Assembly: GCA_015183035.1 (NCBI GenBank)
Contig: JACZZP010000014.1
Span: 1,798,001 to 1,862,000 of the forward strand
Direction: 5' to 3'
Length of the DNA stretch: 64,000 bases
Origin: Meloidogyne chitwoodi
Taxonomy: Eukaryota > Nematoda > Chromadorea > Rhabditida > Meloidogynidae
Part shown: positions 1 to 11,833 of the stretch, piece after piece
How the letters are laid out: each line of letters begins with the position of its first letter
How positions within the stretch are numbered: position 1 is the stretch's first letter
Notes under the pieces: generated by a model
The model's input: the letters and a program-made list of their open reading frames with translations, nothing else
What the model was told of the DNA's origin: nothing
Databases searched by the model: none
Translations under genes and position numbers: made by a program

Positions 1-118
1 TTTCTGTTTTTTGTAAAAGTTTTCTTTCGACTCTTTAACGTGGGTCTATAAAATACGTATTTTAAAATATTTTTAGGACTTAAAAAGTTTAAAAAAATTT
101 TTTAAAAATTATTTTTAG

Positions 119-3100
119 GTAGAAGAATATATGTCTCAATTACCCAATCATATAATTCCAAGATTAAATAGTATTGGAGAAAAAAATCGTGAACGACAAT
201 TAATGATCCAATTACCCCGTCAAGACTTATCTATTGCTTATTCTAAACATTTGAGAACTCAACAAGAACGCCGTCTTTATGAAGAATTTGTTAATGCAAG
301 AAATGAAGTTGCTTTGGATATTGGACATATTAATCCAAATATTTCAAAATCTATGGCAAGTTTTTTTTATTTGATGTCCAGACTCTAATAGAGTGATTTT
401 TATTTATTAATTGAATGTTTTTCTGGTTTTCCGATTATTTTGTCTTGCTTTAATGTTTTTCTATTTTTTTGTATTTCTTGTTTTGTTTTAATGTTTTTAG
501 TTAGATTTTATCTTCTTAATGTTTTTTAGTTTAATTTACTTTTTGTTTGTGGTTGTTGTTTTATATTCTGAATTTGTTTTTCTGGTTTTTAAATGTCTTG
601 TCTTATTTTTATGTTTTTAAATTATATTCCTATGTTTTTCTGATTTTTGTCGGTTTAAAGTTTATTTTTTATTCTTTAATGTTTTAATTTTATTCTGTTT
701 TTTCTTTGTTTTAAATGTTTCTAGTTTTGTTTTGATGTTATTATTAAATATATATATTTTAAAGGAATGTCGAAAATGTAAAGGAATTATTGAACGTAAT
801 GAAATGGCTGTTATAGCACCAAAATTGGGTGAAAATACTGGATGGCATGCTGCTTGTTTTGTTTGTTATACTTGTGAACAGGTTAATTATATTTATTAAA
901 AAAACTTTTAAGATCTTAAAATAAATCTTTTAGAAATACTTTAATTATCCCAATTTTAAAATATTTATTAAAAAAATAAAAATTAATTTTATTATTTTTT
1001 TCTTTATAGTTACTTGTCGATCTTACTTATTGTGTTAGAGACGAAAAAGTTTACTGTGAGCGCCATTTTGCTGAATTACATAAACCTAGATGTGCAGCCT
1101 GTGATGAGGTAAGTAAAATATTTTTTTAATAAAAAAATGTCTGGATTTTTTTAAATAGAAAAATAAATTAGAAAAATAACAACTGTTTAGTTTATTTATT
1201 GACTTTATAAAAGTTGTTTTTCTCAAAAATCAAATTTAAAAAATCAAAACTAATAGGGAGTGATTTGTTTTAGTTATAGTAGGAAGTAGTACTCTTTTAC
1301 TCTATTACATGTTTTTTAAATAAATCTACTCTTTATTGTTCAATTCAGATAAATAATAATTCTGGTTTTTATAAATCAAAATTTGTTTGTTTTTCAAATT
1401 CTATTTTTAATTAATGTTTTTGTTTAATTCTGTTAAATCAGAATTTTAATTTAAAAACATTGTTTTTATAAACCTTCTATTTTCAGACCAGAATTTTGTT
1501 TTGTTTCTCTGTTTTCGATAATGTTTTTTGTTTTTAAACAGAATTTTTCAGAATTTTTTCAAAGGGCAACCAATAATAATAAACTTTGTCTGACGCAATA
1601 ACTTTCTTTTATTTTTTTCTCTCTTCTACATTCTATTCAAAAACTTATGTTTTTAATGTTTTTATCTATACTTCTTCATTGTAATCCTCTTCAAAGAAAT
1701 TTAAAAATAAGATGTTGGGGGGAACAACTGACAATTGAGAGCTTTTCGGAAGGAAATGGCTTATTTTTTTAGTTGTTTAAAATGTTTGTTGGGTTATTTC
1801 GGCGCGTAAACACCAATTTCCCTTAAAATTCTTGTTTTTGGTAAATCTTCGACTTCAAAAAAATTTTTTTCTGTCTTCCAACTAAAAAAAAAAGAGGAAG
1901 AATCAATTCCCAATTGTTTTATGATGCTTTTCCTTTTTATTTTATTTGAGGCAAAATGAAAGAAGAAAAAAAGTTCTCCCTTATGGCCACAATTTTTGAC
2001 TTGAAAATAATTTTTTTTGTGTCTTTAAACAAAACAATATATTCATTTATATTCTTTTTTTGCCAATTTTTCTTCAAAAATTGGGTAGAAATTTTTTTTG
2101 TTAACTTTTGCCCAATTTTCTTTAACAATTTGAGTTTTTGAATGGAACAAAAAAATGAAAGAAAAATTGTTGAGAAGAACGTTTATTTATTTTTTTTTTG
2201 ATTTATTTTTACTTTTTTATTTTTTTTGAAAAATGGGAGAAAATAATAACTCATATTTATTTATTTATTATAATTTTATTTTTAAAATTGTGGGTATATT
2301 TTAGCTATTTTTTAAAGTTTTTATTTTTTTAATTTATTAAAGAGTAAATTTTTTAAAATTTAAAAAATATTTTTTTTATTGTTTTAGTTTATTTAAAAAT
2401 TATTTTTTTTTTAATTTTTATTGAATCAAATTATCAGGAAAAAATGGCCAATTTTTAAAATTCAAAAAAAATTAATTTGCGTCAATAAACTTTTTTTTTA
2501 AAATATTGCCCACCTGGTTCATGAAATAAGAGAGTAAAGATTCAAAAAAAATATATTTTTTATTGAAAAAACTCAATTTTTAGTCAATACACATACACCA
2601 ACATATGTGCTCTTTTCTCTTCTTTTTATCTTTTTTTATTTTTCTTTTTTAAAATTTTTAAAAAAATAATTTTAATTTTCTACCAAATTGACAAATAAAA
2701 ATATCGATTGATTATTTTAAAGAAAAAAATTTTTTTTGGCCCTCTAAAAAAGAAAAAGCTTTTATAAGTGTCTTCTATTATTATTAATTTCTTTAAAGAA
2801 GAGGAGAGGGAAAATGAATGAAGCTTTTCTTCTTTCATTTATTTGATTTTAAATAAAAAAAATTACATCTAAAACATATATAATTGAAATCAGAATTATA
2901 AACATCTTTAAAAACATAAATAATTGAAATCAGAATTATCAACATCTAAAACATAAATAATTGTTTTTAAGTTAAAAATCAGAATTATTTTTAAACATCT
3001 TAAAACATATGTGTTTTATTTTAGAGATGTTTGATGTTTTATAGTGTTTCCATTTCTTTTTATACTAATAAAAACCATTTAAATTTTTAAAAAATTTTAA

Positions 3101-4993
3101 ATTTGATTTTTGATCATTTTAATTTTTTGCTATTAAAAAATAAACGCGTAAGAAGGTTAAAATTTGAGATTGTTTTTATGTGTTTTTAAATTTATTTTTA
3201 TTAATTTTTTATTTCATTTAAAAATTTATTTTTCTATTTAGTTAATATTTTGTGGAGAATATACAAAAGCAATGAACAAAGATTGGCATAGTGATCACTT
3301 TTGTTGTTGGCAGTGTGATGGACAATTGACTGGACAACGTTACATTCTGAGAGATGAACATCCTTATTGTATTAAATGTTATGAAGAAATATTTTCTAAT
3401 GTTTGTGATGAGTGCCAGAAACATATAGGCATTGACTCTAAGGTAATATCTAAATTTTAAAATCAGAATATAATTAAAACAATAAAACAAACATTAAAAC
3501 TTTAAAATCAGAATATAATTAAAACATAAAAACTTTAAAAAATGATGTTTTTAAAAATCAGAAATTTATTCTGTTTTTACAGGATCTTTCGTATAAGGAT
3601 AAGCACTGGCATGAAGAATGTTTTCTTTGTTCTATGTGTAAAATTTCACTTGTGGATAAGCCTTTTGGAAGCAAAAATGACAGAATTTTTTGTTCAAATT
3701 GCTATGACCAAGAATTTGCTACTCGTTGTGATGGTTGTGGAGAAATATTTAAAGCAGGTATATTTGGGTGTTTTTGGGTGAACATTTTATTAATATTTTA
3801 TTTTTTAATTATCAGGTATGAAAAAAATGGAATATAGGGGCAAACAATGGCATGATAAATGTTTTGTTTGTGCTTTATGCAAAGCTCCAATAGGAACGCG
3901 GAGTTTCATTCCAAAGAACGAGGAAGTTTTTTGTGCAGCTTGTTATGAAGAGAAATTTGCTACAAGGTGTTGTAAATGCAAAAAGGTATAAATTATTTGT
4001 TTTTGTGTAAGGAAAAATGTTTTTTATATTTAGGTTATTAGCACGGGTGGTGTTACATACAAAAATGAGCCTTGGCATAGGTACGGAATAAATGATGTTT
4101 TTAAAGAATAAAATTAAATTAAAACATCATACAAACATTATTTAAATTAAAAAAAACATCAGAATAATTAAAAAAACATTTTTATAAATCAGAAAAACAT
4201 CAGAATAATTTTTAAAAAACATTTTTATAAATCAGAAAAACATTTTAAATAATTCTGAATAACATTTTTTAAAATCAGAAAAACATTTTAAAAATTGATA
4301 AAAACATCTCTTATAAGAATTAAATATGTATATTAATTTAAACAGGGAATGTTTTTGCTGCACAAATTGCAATACTTCACTAGCAGGACAACGATTCACC
4401 TCAAAAGATGAAAAGCCTTATTGTGCAGATTGTTATGGAGAATTGTTTGCAAAACGTTGTTCTGCTTGTGTTAAACCAATTACTGGTAAAATTTTAAAAA
4501 ACTTATTCAAAATAATTTTTTATTTTTTTTAGGAATTGGTGGTGCTAAGTTTATTTCGTTTGAAGATAGGCATTGGCATAATGATTGTTTTGTATGTTTT
4601 TTATTTATTAAGAAAAAACAGAATAAAATTAAAACATCAAAACTAGAAACATTAAAACAAGACAAAAAAATAATTAATTAAACCAGAAAAAAATACGGCA
4701 AAATCAGAAAATTAATAAAACATTAAACTAAAACATCAAAACATTTAAAAAACAAAACAAAAATTAATTAAACAACAAAATCAGAAAATTAATTAAACAA
4801 CAAAATCAGAAAATTAATAAAACATCAAAACATTTAGAAAATTAGAAAAACATTTAAAAACATTAAATTATTAATTTTACAGGTATGTAATCAATGTAGC
4901 ACTAGTTTAGTAGGAAAAGGCTTTATTACAGATGGAGCCGATATTTTGTGTGCTGATTGCGCGAAAGCAAGATTAATGGCCTCAAATAGTTAA
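119..4993 (+). CDS. lim-9: PET and six-LIM domain protein, FHL/Limpet family (LIM-9-like), 5' partial
   Basis: Exons 119-355, 765-881, 1010-1108, 3242-3442, 3583-3757, 3816-3985, 4034-4080, 4346-4485, 4533-4591 and 4883-4993 join into one open frame of 451 residues ending in TAA. The first exon opens at an acceptor (117-118) and reads [14 protein letters not shown], the second half of a PET domain, so upstream exons lie outside the window; the ATG at 131 is probably internal. Six LIM domains follow, each with the Cx2C...HxxCxxC...C pattern (for example CRKC, HAACFVC, HSDHFCC, HEECFLC, HDKCFVC, HRECFCC, HNDCFVC). PET plus six LIM is the layout of C. elegans LIM-9 and Drosophila Limpet, FHL-type proteins of muscle attachment structures and sarcomeres (family knowledge). 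LIM domains act in protein binding. The first intron uses a GC donor. The 2.1-kb third intron is by far the longest and could hold a second promoter for a LIM-only isoform (inference). Confidence 0.93.
1109..3241 (+). other. Long third intron of the lim-9-like gene
   Basis: This 2.1-kb intron is far longer than its neighbours, most of which are below 400 nt. It is AT-rich with long T and A runs. I see no convincing exon in it. Near 2880-3010 there are repeats of an ACAT...AATCAGAATTAT type motif shared with other introns of the window. A long intron just after the first LIM domain is a plausible place for an alternative promoter, but nothing in the sequence proves it. Confidence 0.5.
4086..4340. 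repeat. Intronic AACATC/ATCAGAAA motif repeats
   Basis: The lim-9 intron 4081-4345 and the later intron 4592-4882 consist largely of irregular direct repeats built from AAAACATC, AATCAGAA and ATTAAAACAT. The same words fill 6030-6270 in the next gene. Repeat units vary in length, so this looks like a decayed simple repeat rather than a clean satellite. Confidence 0.6.
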
Positions 4994-5697
4994 TATAAAA
5001 ATATTTTATTTAATCATTCCTTTCATTTTTTAAAATATTTTTTTTATTTTATAATATACAGTCAGAAAATTGAATTTTAAATTTTTTTATTGAAAAAAAT
5101 ATTTAAAATTTCAAAAAATTGTTCAAAAAACAATTAAAATTGACTGTATATATTTTTTTTATTTGCTTCTTTGGCCTAACAGTTAAAAAAATCCTTTCCC
5201 TCTCCATTCGAGTTTCTCGCCAATATTTTTTAAATTTTTCATTTTCTAGTAATTTTTTATTTTTTTTAACTCAGAAGATCGACAAATTAAAAAATTTATT
5301 ATTATTAAATTGGACAATTATTTTTTAGGTATTTAATTTCTATTTTTACTATTATTTTTATTTTCCCGTCCAATACACCACACTTTCCCCCTCCTCTTTT
5401 TCTTTTTAATGCATTTAATAAAAAAATAAACTATTTCATAATATCTTTAAAAATTCATTGCTTTGTTTTGGCCCAAAGAATTTTTTTATTGAATAAAATT
5501 CATTCGTTTTTGTGTTAAAATGTTATTTAAATACACGTAAAAAATATTTAAAAAGAATTAAATCGAAAACAATTATTTAGATGAGGCAATAAAAAGGTTT
5601 TAATTGGTGTCATGAATGTGGTGTAGTGGCTAAACCGTTTGACTAGAATCTTTCCAAAAAAAATTGAAAATTTTATCAAAATATAAAAAATTTATTT
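4994..5697. other. Tail-to-tail spacer, no gene seen
   Basis: This spacer lies between the stop of the lim-9-like gene (+) and the stop of the leftward gene at 5698. It is AT-rich. An imperfect inverted pair (ATATACAGTCAGAAAATTG near 5053 and AATTGACTGTATATA near 5138) could form a hairpin near the 3' end of lim-9. Positions 5608-5655 resemble the 5' half of a tRNA (GTGTAGTGGCTAA) without a B box. Confidence 0.5.
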
Positions 5698-6614
5698 TTA
5701 GGCATACATACTCTGAGCTAGGTCAGACATTTTAGGTGAACATAAACAAACAAAATGTTGAAAATAATCAGAAAGTTCATTTAAACCTAAATCCGTCTTT
5801 TCTTCATTGTTTTGTTCATCTATTTGAATATTATCAATGTTTGATATTGTCAATTCTTGATTTTCTTTAAGTGAAGGTTTTCGCCAAATTAAGCTCTTTT
5901 TATTGTGTTGTAACCAACAAGGCATTGCTTTTGTTTTTATAAAAACATTCTTTTGTAAAGATTTTCCATAGAAATTACACCCTTTTAGTTGAATATTAAC
6001 AAGTAAATCTTGACTATAATCACCTTAAAAGAAGAAAATTAATAAAACATCAAGTTAAAACAAAATCAGAAAAAATTAAAACATCAAAACAAAATCAGAA
6101 AAAAATTAAAACATCAAGTTAAAACAAAATCAGAAAAAAATTAAAACATCAACAAAATCAGAAAAGCATTAAAACATCAGAAAAATCATTAAAACATTAA
6201 CAAAATCAGAAAATTAATAAAACATTAACTTATAGAAAATCAGAACATCCAAAAACTATTAAAAAGACATTATTTAAAACCTTGTGTTGATTTTTTAATG
6301 ACAAGAGAACATAAATAATTTTGAAGAGCATCAATATTACTTTTAGGAATTTGATAGGGAGTAAAACGTAACTTGTTATAATTGTAATAATGCCTAAAAT
6401 GGTTATTAAAATTTATAGATATTTAAAAAAATATATTATACATTTCAGTTCGTCTTATTGTTTTACTACAATTTGTCTGTATTTTATAATCTCCTTCAAT
6501 TTTTAATTTTGTAAATTCATCAAGTGCATTTTCCAAACTTTCAAATAAAGAACATGAAGCAGAAAATTGTTGTTGTTTGTCTTGTTTAATAATAATATTA
6601 GTAGTAACTATCAT
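5698..6614 (-). CDS. Unrecognised protein of 203 residues
   Basis: Three exons (6614-6442, 6393-6281, 6023-5698) join in frame from ATG to TAA with GT-AG borders. I do not recognise the family. The first 57 residues are hydrophilic (QDKQQQ) with a short amphipathic stretch (LFESLENALDEFTKL). The middle holds LRFTPYQIPKSNIDALQNYL and GCNFYGKSLQKNVF. The C-terminal third is acidic (EQNNEEKTDLGLNE) and ends with a Cys-containing segment (HFVCLCSPK). No signal peptide or membrane segment is evident. The gene points left and lies tail-to-tail with lim-9. The consistent frame across two introns supports a real gene; function is unknown. Confidence 0.72.
6030..6270. repeat. Intronic AAAACATC/AAAATCAG repeat block
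   Basis: The second intron of the unrecognised gene holds irregular tandem copies of a roughly 25-35 nt unit made of TTAAAACATCA and AAAATCAGAAAA. The block is similar in composition to introns of lim-9 and may be part of the same decayed family. Confidence 0.65.
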
Positions 6615-7660
6615 TAAATAAATTATAATTTTAAAAATAAATCAATCAACTTTAAAAAAAAAAATAATTAAAAATATAATTTTATATAACAAAATAAACA
6701 GAAAAATTTAATCAAAAATGAGTAAACAAACACACAAAGTCCTCGAAAGAAAAAAAACTTCCTTTTCGTTCAACAAAATTGCTGGATTAACATTTACGTA
6801 ATTTAATGATTTTAGAGTTCGTCATAAAAAGAAATAGTGTGAATAAAAAAGAGACAGCAGATTAAAAGAGAAAATATATAAACATTTCGCCAAAATTGGG
6901 GAATTTAAATTAATAATTTCTTACTTTTTTTGTTAAATTTTTTTCAGCACTGATTTCTATTTCTTTATTTATTTTTATTATTTTTTAGTGATTAACTTAA
7001 CCCAATTAAATTAATTTTATTACAACCACAATTTTCTTTTCTCTTTTTTATGATCTTTTTGAATGTTTTTTGTTGTTTTCCTTTATTTTATTTTCCCAAA
7101 AGTTATGACTAATTAAATACAAATCTATCGAAAATTATTTCTTTTTTTTTTCTATTTTTCTTTTTACATTTTTATACATAAGTAATTTAATTGCGCTCTT
7201 TCAATTAATTTTTTTATTTGAAAAGAAAATTTTTGATATAAGTGTAATTGATTTTTTAATATTTTTTTATAAATTAAGCTGTCTTTTAAAATAACCTTTT
7301 TTGACCTATTTTTTGTTTCTTTTTTCGTCTATTTATTCCGCAATATTTTTTAACTTTATATCTAAAATCTTTACTTGTACAACTCAATTTTTGATTTTTG
7401 AATTATTACCTTTTTTTGCGGACAACACTTGCGGACAAATTTATAGAATATTTCGATCACTTTTTTATTCTTGTTTTGTGATTAACTTCTTTTATTATTC
7501 TGAAAAATACTTGCTGATTTCTTTTGTAAAAGTCAGCTAGTATTTTAATTTAAAAAAAAAAGAATATTTGTAGATAAATTTGTCCGCAAAAATAATAAAT
7601 TTATTTTTTAAATTTATTTCAGGAATATATTAACAAAATTTAACAAAAAAATTAATTTAA
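6615..7660. other. Divergent intergenic region upstream of ceramide kinase
   Basis: The region separates two divergently transcribed genes and should hold both promoters. It is very AT-rich. A foldback element sits at 7429-7589. An acceptor-like TTTATTTCAG ends at about 7622, some 38 nt before the kinase start codon; it would suit trans-splicing of a leader or a 5' UTR intron. Open frames here are low-complexity Phe/Ile strings and I do not regard them as genes. Confidence 0.5.
7429..7589. mobile_element. 161-bp foldback (MITE-like) element
   Basis: Perfect 16-bp inverted ends, TTGCGGACAAATTTAT at 7429-7444 and its complement at 7574-7589, enclose about 130 bp. An extra TTGCGGACAA-like copy sits just outside the left end. 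No target duplication is clear. Confidence 0.5.
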
Positions 7661-10543
7661 ATGATACCAATTGATTCAACTCAAGCAACAGAAAATAATG
7701 TAAACGAATCTACTCCTATAACACAAAATAATGCGCAAAATCCGTCAGCTATAATACGTGATTTTGATGGGAAATTGCATAGAATATTTTTGGAATTAAA
7801 TTCACTAACAATACAACTTTTAAAGTAATTTGGTATTTTTTGTTATATTTTTGAGTTATTTTAACAGGAAATTTATTAAATTTTTTGGTAAAAAATTTCT
7901 GATAAAATTATTTTTTTCTAGTCGAAAATCTCAACCAACACGTCACTCTGCAACAATTCCATTAGAATCAGTTCTCTGTATTCGATCAAATCGTGTTCGT
8001 CTTCGTTGTGGAATGCCTAAAAAAGTTCCAGAAATAGGGGCAGATCAACCTGATTTAGTCAGTGGATGTTGGAAGAAAAATTCCTTTCGACATAATGTTT
8101 TGTATATTTATTATGCTCAACGTTGGAATGTTTTTACTTGGAGATTAAGAGAAGCAACACTATTTTTTGAATCTGTAAATGATAAAAAAGAATGGGAAAA
8201 GATGTTAAATGATGCGAGAAAAGGTTTTTTTATTATAATTTTTTTTATATTTTAAATTTTAGCTCTGTATAGACCCAAACATTTGTTGGTTTTTATCAAT
8301 CCATTTGGAGGGAAGGGAAAAGCGAATGGAATATGGACTAATGAGGTTATTATATTTTTAAGTATTTAATCTTTAAAATAATTTTAAAGTTTGAGAGTTA
8401 GTTGGTTTAGTTGGATATTTATGTGTTCGTTCCCAAAAGGATTAGGGTTCGAACTTTTCGGTGGTAGATATTTTTGATTGTTTTTAATGCTTTCCTTTTT
8501 CTAAATTTTGTATAAAAGAATGTTTTTAAATTCTTTTATTAATTTTCTTTATTAAAATTACTAAATTTTAAATAATTTTAAGGTAGAGCCATTCTTCAAA
8601 CTTGCAAATATTACATATGAATTGGTCAAAACTGAAAGGGCAGATCATGCTTTAGAAACTGTTAGAGAACTTGATCCTATTAAATGGGAACTTTTGGACG
8701 GGATAGTTTCTGTTGGCGGTGATGGTCTTTTTAATGAAGTTCTCTCTGCTGCGATTATTCGGTTTGCTATTTTTTGATGATTTAAAAAATTAATGATTTT
8801 TTTCCACGTTTGGTTCTTCTACTTTTATTTTTTAACTCTCCTGGGCACTACTACCAAAAGAATTAATTCAAAATTAATTTTAATTTTGTAGAACACAATT
8901 ACAAGTTGGAAAGAACTATAATAATGAACAGATAGATATGCTCAATACCCCACGTGTACGTTTTGGAATAATTGGTGCTGGGTCTGCAAATTCAATAGTT
9001 TCTTCTGTACACGGAGTTAATGATTGCCCTACAGCTGCAATTCATATAGCTATTGGTTTTTTAATTAATTTTTTTAAACTTATTTTAAATATTTTTTGAA
9101 GGAAGTAAATGCGATATTGATGTTTGTGCTGTTTATGAAGATGGTCATTTGTTACGTTTTTCTGCTGATGCAATCTCTTATGGATGGTATATTTATTTTA
9201 TTTTTTTTACTTTAAGATTTCCTCGATGATAATTTTACCTATTTTTTTTTAATTAGCTTTATTAATATTTTTTTGTCCGAGACTGGGGGGAACTCGAAAA
9301 TAAATTTTGGAGTTTCCAATACATTTCTCTAATTTTTAATTTTTTATATTTAGGTTAGGAGATGTTCTCCACGATTCTGAACGTTATCGTTGTCTTGGAC
9401 CTATTCGTTATCAATATTCTGCTCTTCGAACTTCAATTCGTCACCCAACATATTTTGGGCGTGTTTCTTTCGCTCTAAGTCAAGAAGATCAAATTCCAAG
9501 TGCATTAGATGATGATACAGACTCAGGACCTTCAAATCCTTTAAAAATTCCTGCATGTACAGATCATTGTGATTTGTGTTTAGGAAATTCTCCTTCAGAT
9601 CCTCGATATCCTTTTCATTGGCAATCTGATTTTACTCATGTTATTTGTTGTGTAATTCCTTGTGTTTCGCCTTTTACACCTTATGGCTTAGCGCCTTATA
9701 CTGGATTAAATGATGGAACTATGGATTTGGCACTAAGTTTGTTTAAAAATTTAATTTTATTTTTTGGAATTTTTTTGGTTGTTTTGGCTATTTTTACACA
9801 AGTCCACCGAATTGATCAACTTTATATAGATCAAATTGGTCTAAAGTTTGATCATTTGGGTTGATCCAATTTTTTATAATTTATTGAGAATTTTTAAATT
9901 AATAATTTACTAATTTATTTAATTTAGTTCCAAAAGTATCCCGTTTCAAAAATATGCAAATAATGAGAAAAGTAGCAATGTATGGTGCTCGTTTTATTCG
10001 AAGTGAATATCCTGATGTTAAAGTTTTTCGTGTTTGTCGATGGAAATTTACACCAAAACAGCTCATTTTACTAAATAATTCTTCTTGTAATAATAATATT
10101 GATGGAGAAACTATAATAAGAGGAGAAGATGAATCTGGTGCTTGGAATTTAGATGGAGAAATTCTACCACAACCGCCAAATAAATGTTTAACTTTCAGGT
10201 TTTTTTTTTAATAAAATTAGATTAATTTGGTCTATTTTGGAGTGAACACTCCCCATTTATTCGCAAAAGAAAAATTTAATTTTGTTAATTTTTTGCGATT
10301 AAATGGGAAGTAAAATTTTTTCTTTTGCGATTAAATGGGAAATATTTCTTTTTTGCGATTAAATGGGGTGTTCACCTAAAATAGAAAAATTACAAATTTT
10401 TATTTTTAAATTTAAGACTTCATCCTCGTTTAATAAATTATTTTGGAAGAGATTCAGAAGTTGATTTAAATGATCCAAGTTATAGCCGTTGCTGTCCTTG
10501 TTTTCAATGTGAAAGTAGTAAAGTTTCTCGTTTAATTGGGTAA
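7661..10543 (+). CDS. cerk-1: Ceramide kinase
   Basis: Nine exons (7661-7824, 7922-8223, 8263-8345, 8583-8761, 8892-9055, 9102-9186, 9354-9736, 9928-10198, 10417-10543) give 585 residues, close to the family length. Ceramide kinase phosphorylates ceramide to ceramide-1-phosphate using ATP. The N-terminal part (about 1-155) fits a PH-like domain. The diacylglycerol-kinase catalytic fold follows: FINPFGGKGKA, the nucleotide-binding VSVGGDGLFNEVLSA and GIIGAGSANSIVSS. The ceramide-kinase-specific block EDGHLLRFSADAISYGWLGD and RYQYSALRTSIRHPTYFG is clear and separates it from sphingosine kinase. A Cys cluster near the C terminus (CCPCFQC) matches the conserved CxxxCxxC-type motif of the family. 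Its third intron holds a tRNA-like element and its last intron a foldback element. Confidence 0.95.
8393..8466 (+). repeat. Degenerate tRNA-like (SINE-like) element in ceramide kinase intron
   Basis: An A-box-like TGGTTTAGTTGG at about 8403 is followed 40 nt later by a B-box-like GGGTTCGAAC. The anticodon stem does not pair well, so a working tRNA is unlikely. Confidence 0.55.
10231..10385. mobile_element. 155-bp foldback element in last ceramide kinase intron
   Basis: The left end reads TCTATTTTGGAGTGAACACT... and the right end is its near complement (GGGGTGTTCACCTAAAATAGA), with CCCCATTTA and TAAATGGGG continuing the arms. The right half holds three direct copies of TTTGCGATTAAATGGG. A related fragment (TTGCGATTAGATGGGGTG) occurs in a helq intron near 14148. 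Confidence 0.65.
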
Positions 10544-10633
10544 TTCTTTTTTTTTATTTTTTATTTTTGTCAATTTGTGAGGGTGTGCCTAATATTTTGT
10601 ATAAATACTAGTAGTATTTTTTGGGGTTATTTC

Positions 10634-11388
10634 TAGAGAACGGATTTATATGGATTTCCATATTTTTTTCCTGAACTAGTTGGGTGCTGAAACGCACGAA
10701 AAACGTAGTTTTATCATATGTTGTTAAGATAAAAATCGAGTTATCAATCCATATTTTTTCATATTTTGGCGTTTTGTCCATATTTTCCATATTTTATCCA
10801 TATTTTGGCGTTTTATTCATATTTCAGCCAATAAATATTACTATTTTTCAAGAAATCAATCAATATTTTCCATATTTTGGCGTTCAGTCCATATTTGTCC
10901 ATATTTTGGCTTTTTTCCATATTTCAGCCCATAAATATTACTAATTGCACGCCTTCACAACAAGAGAGACGATAGGTAGAGACTCGTGGACAGAATGCCA
11001 AAAATTTTCATTGAAAAATGGGTCGGTTCAAAACTACCAGAAAATTTAGAAAAATTTCGTACTTCGTCCAAAAATACGAAATAAAATTAGTCTAAAGCAC
11101 GAAATACGAAAGACTAAATACAAAAGTTGCCCATCCCTGGTGTATAGTACAAGGTCAACCAAAAAAAAGTTAGAAATGTACTTAATCAATAATTGTGAAC
11201 AAAATAATGATTTTTAAAGTGTTTTGAATATGAAATAAAAATTTTAAATGTTAAAATTTTGCATTTATATTCCATATTTTGTCCATATTTAGACTTTTAA
11301 TCCATATTTCAGTCCATATTTTACGATTTTTAGACCATATTATATGGCCATATTTTTCAATTGATAGTCCATATAAATCCGTTCTCTA
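10634..11388. mobile_element. Non-autonomous hAT-like transposon, 755 bp, with 8-bp target duplication
   Basis: The ends are perfect 21-bp inverted repeats starting TAGAGAACGGATTTATATGG (10634-10654, complement at 11368-11388). Both sides are flanked by the 8-bp direct repeat GTTATTTC (10626-10633 and 11389-11396). An 8-bp duplication and a terminus of the form TAGAG fit the hAT superfamily (established knowledge). The interior carries many subterminal copies of CCATATTTTGGCGTTTTGT, in direct order on the left and mixed on the right, typical binding-site arrays. There is no transposase frame, so it would need a helper. The intact ends and duplication suggest a fairly recent insertion. Confidence 0.85.
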
Positions 11389-11833
11389 GTTATTTCGTAG
11401 TCAAAAGGGAAAAAAATTTTTTTTAATTTAATTAAATTTTAAAAGGACCGGGTTTTTAAGGGTTTAGAGCGTAGGTGTCGCATAAGGTTTACCTAAAAAA
11501 ATTATTTTAATTATTAAAAAAAAATTTTTTTGGGTGAAGGATGAGCTTTAAAAGTGCAGGGTTACTTCAAGAACAAAAATTTTTTTGAGTATTAGATTTT
11601 GTTTCTGATTTTTTTTGAATAAATTAAGGGATTTGGGGACTCTTTTTAAATTAAAAAATTTTTTTTTAATTTTTTGAGTTAATAAAAGACATTTATCTGA
11701 CCCCAATTGATTACGAAAAGAACCTCTAAATACTACTATTTACTATAAATATATTTTTGGGGGTAAATAAAAAATTGTTGCCTTGGTGTGATTATTTTAT
11801 ATTTTTTAAAATCAAAAAAGCATCGTTTTTAAA

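Noticed and set aside
10608..10944. Open frames on both strands
   Set aside because: They are produced by the CCATATTTTGG repeats inside the hAT-like element and have no conserved protein features.
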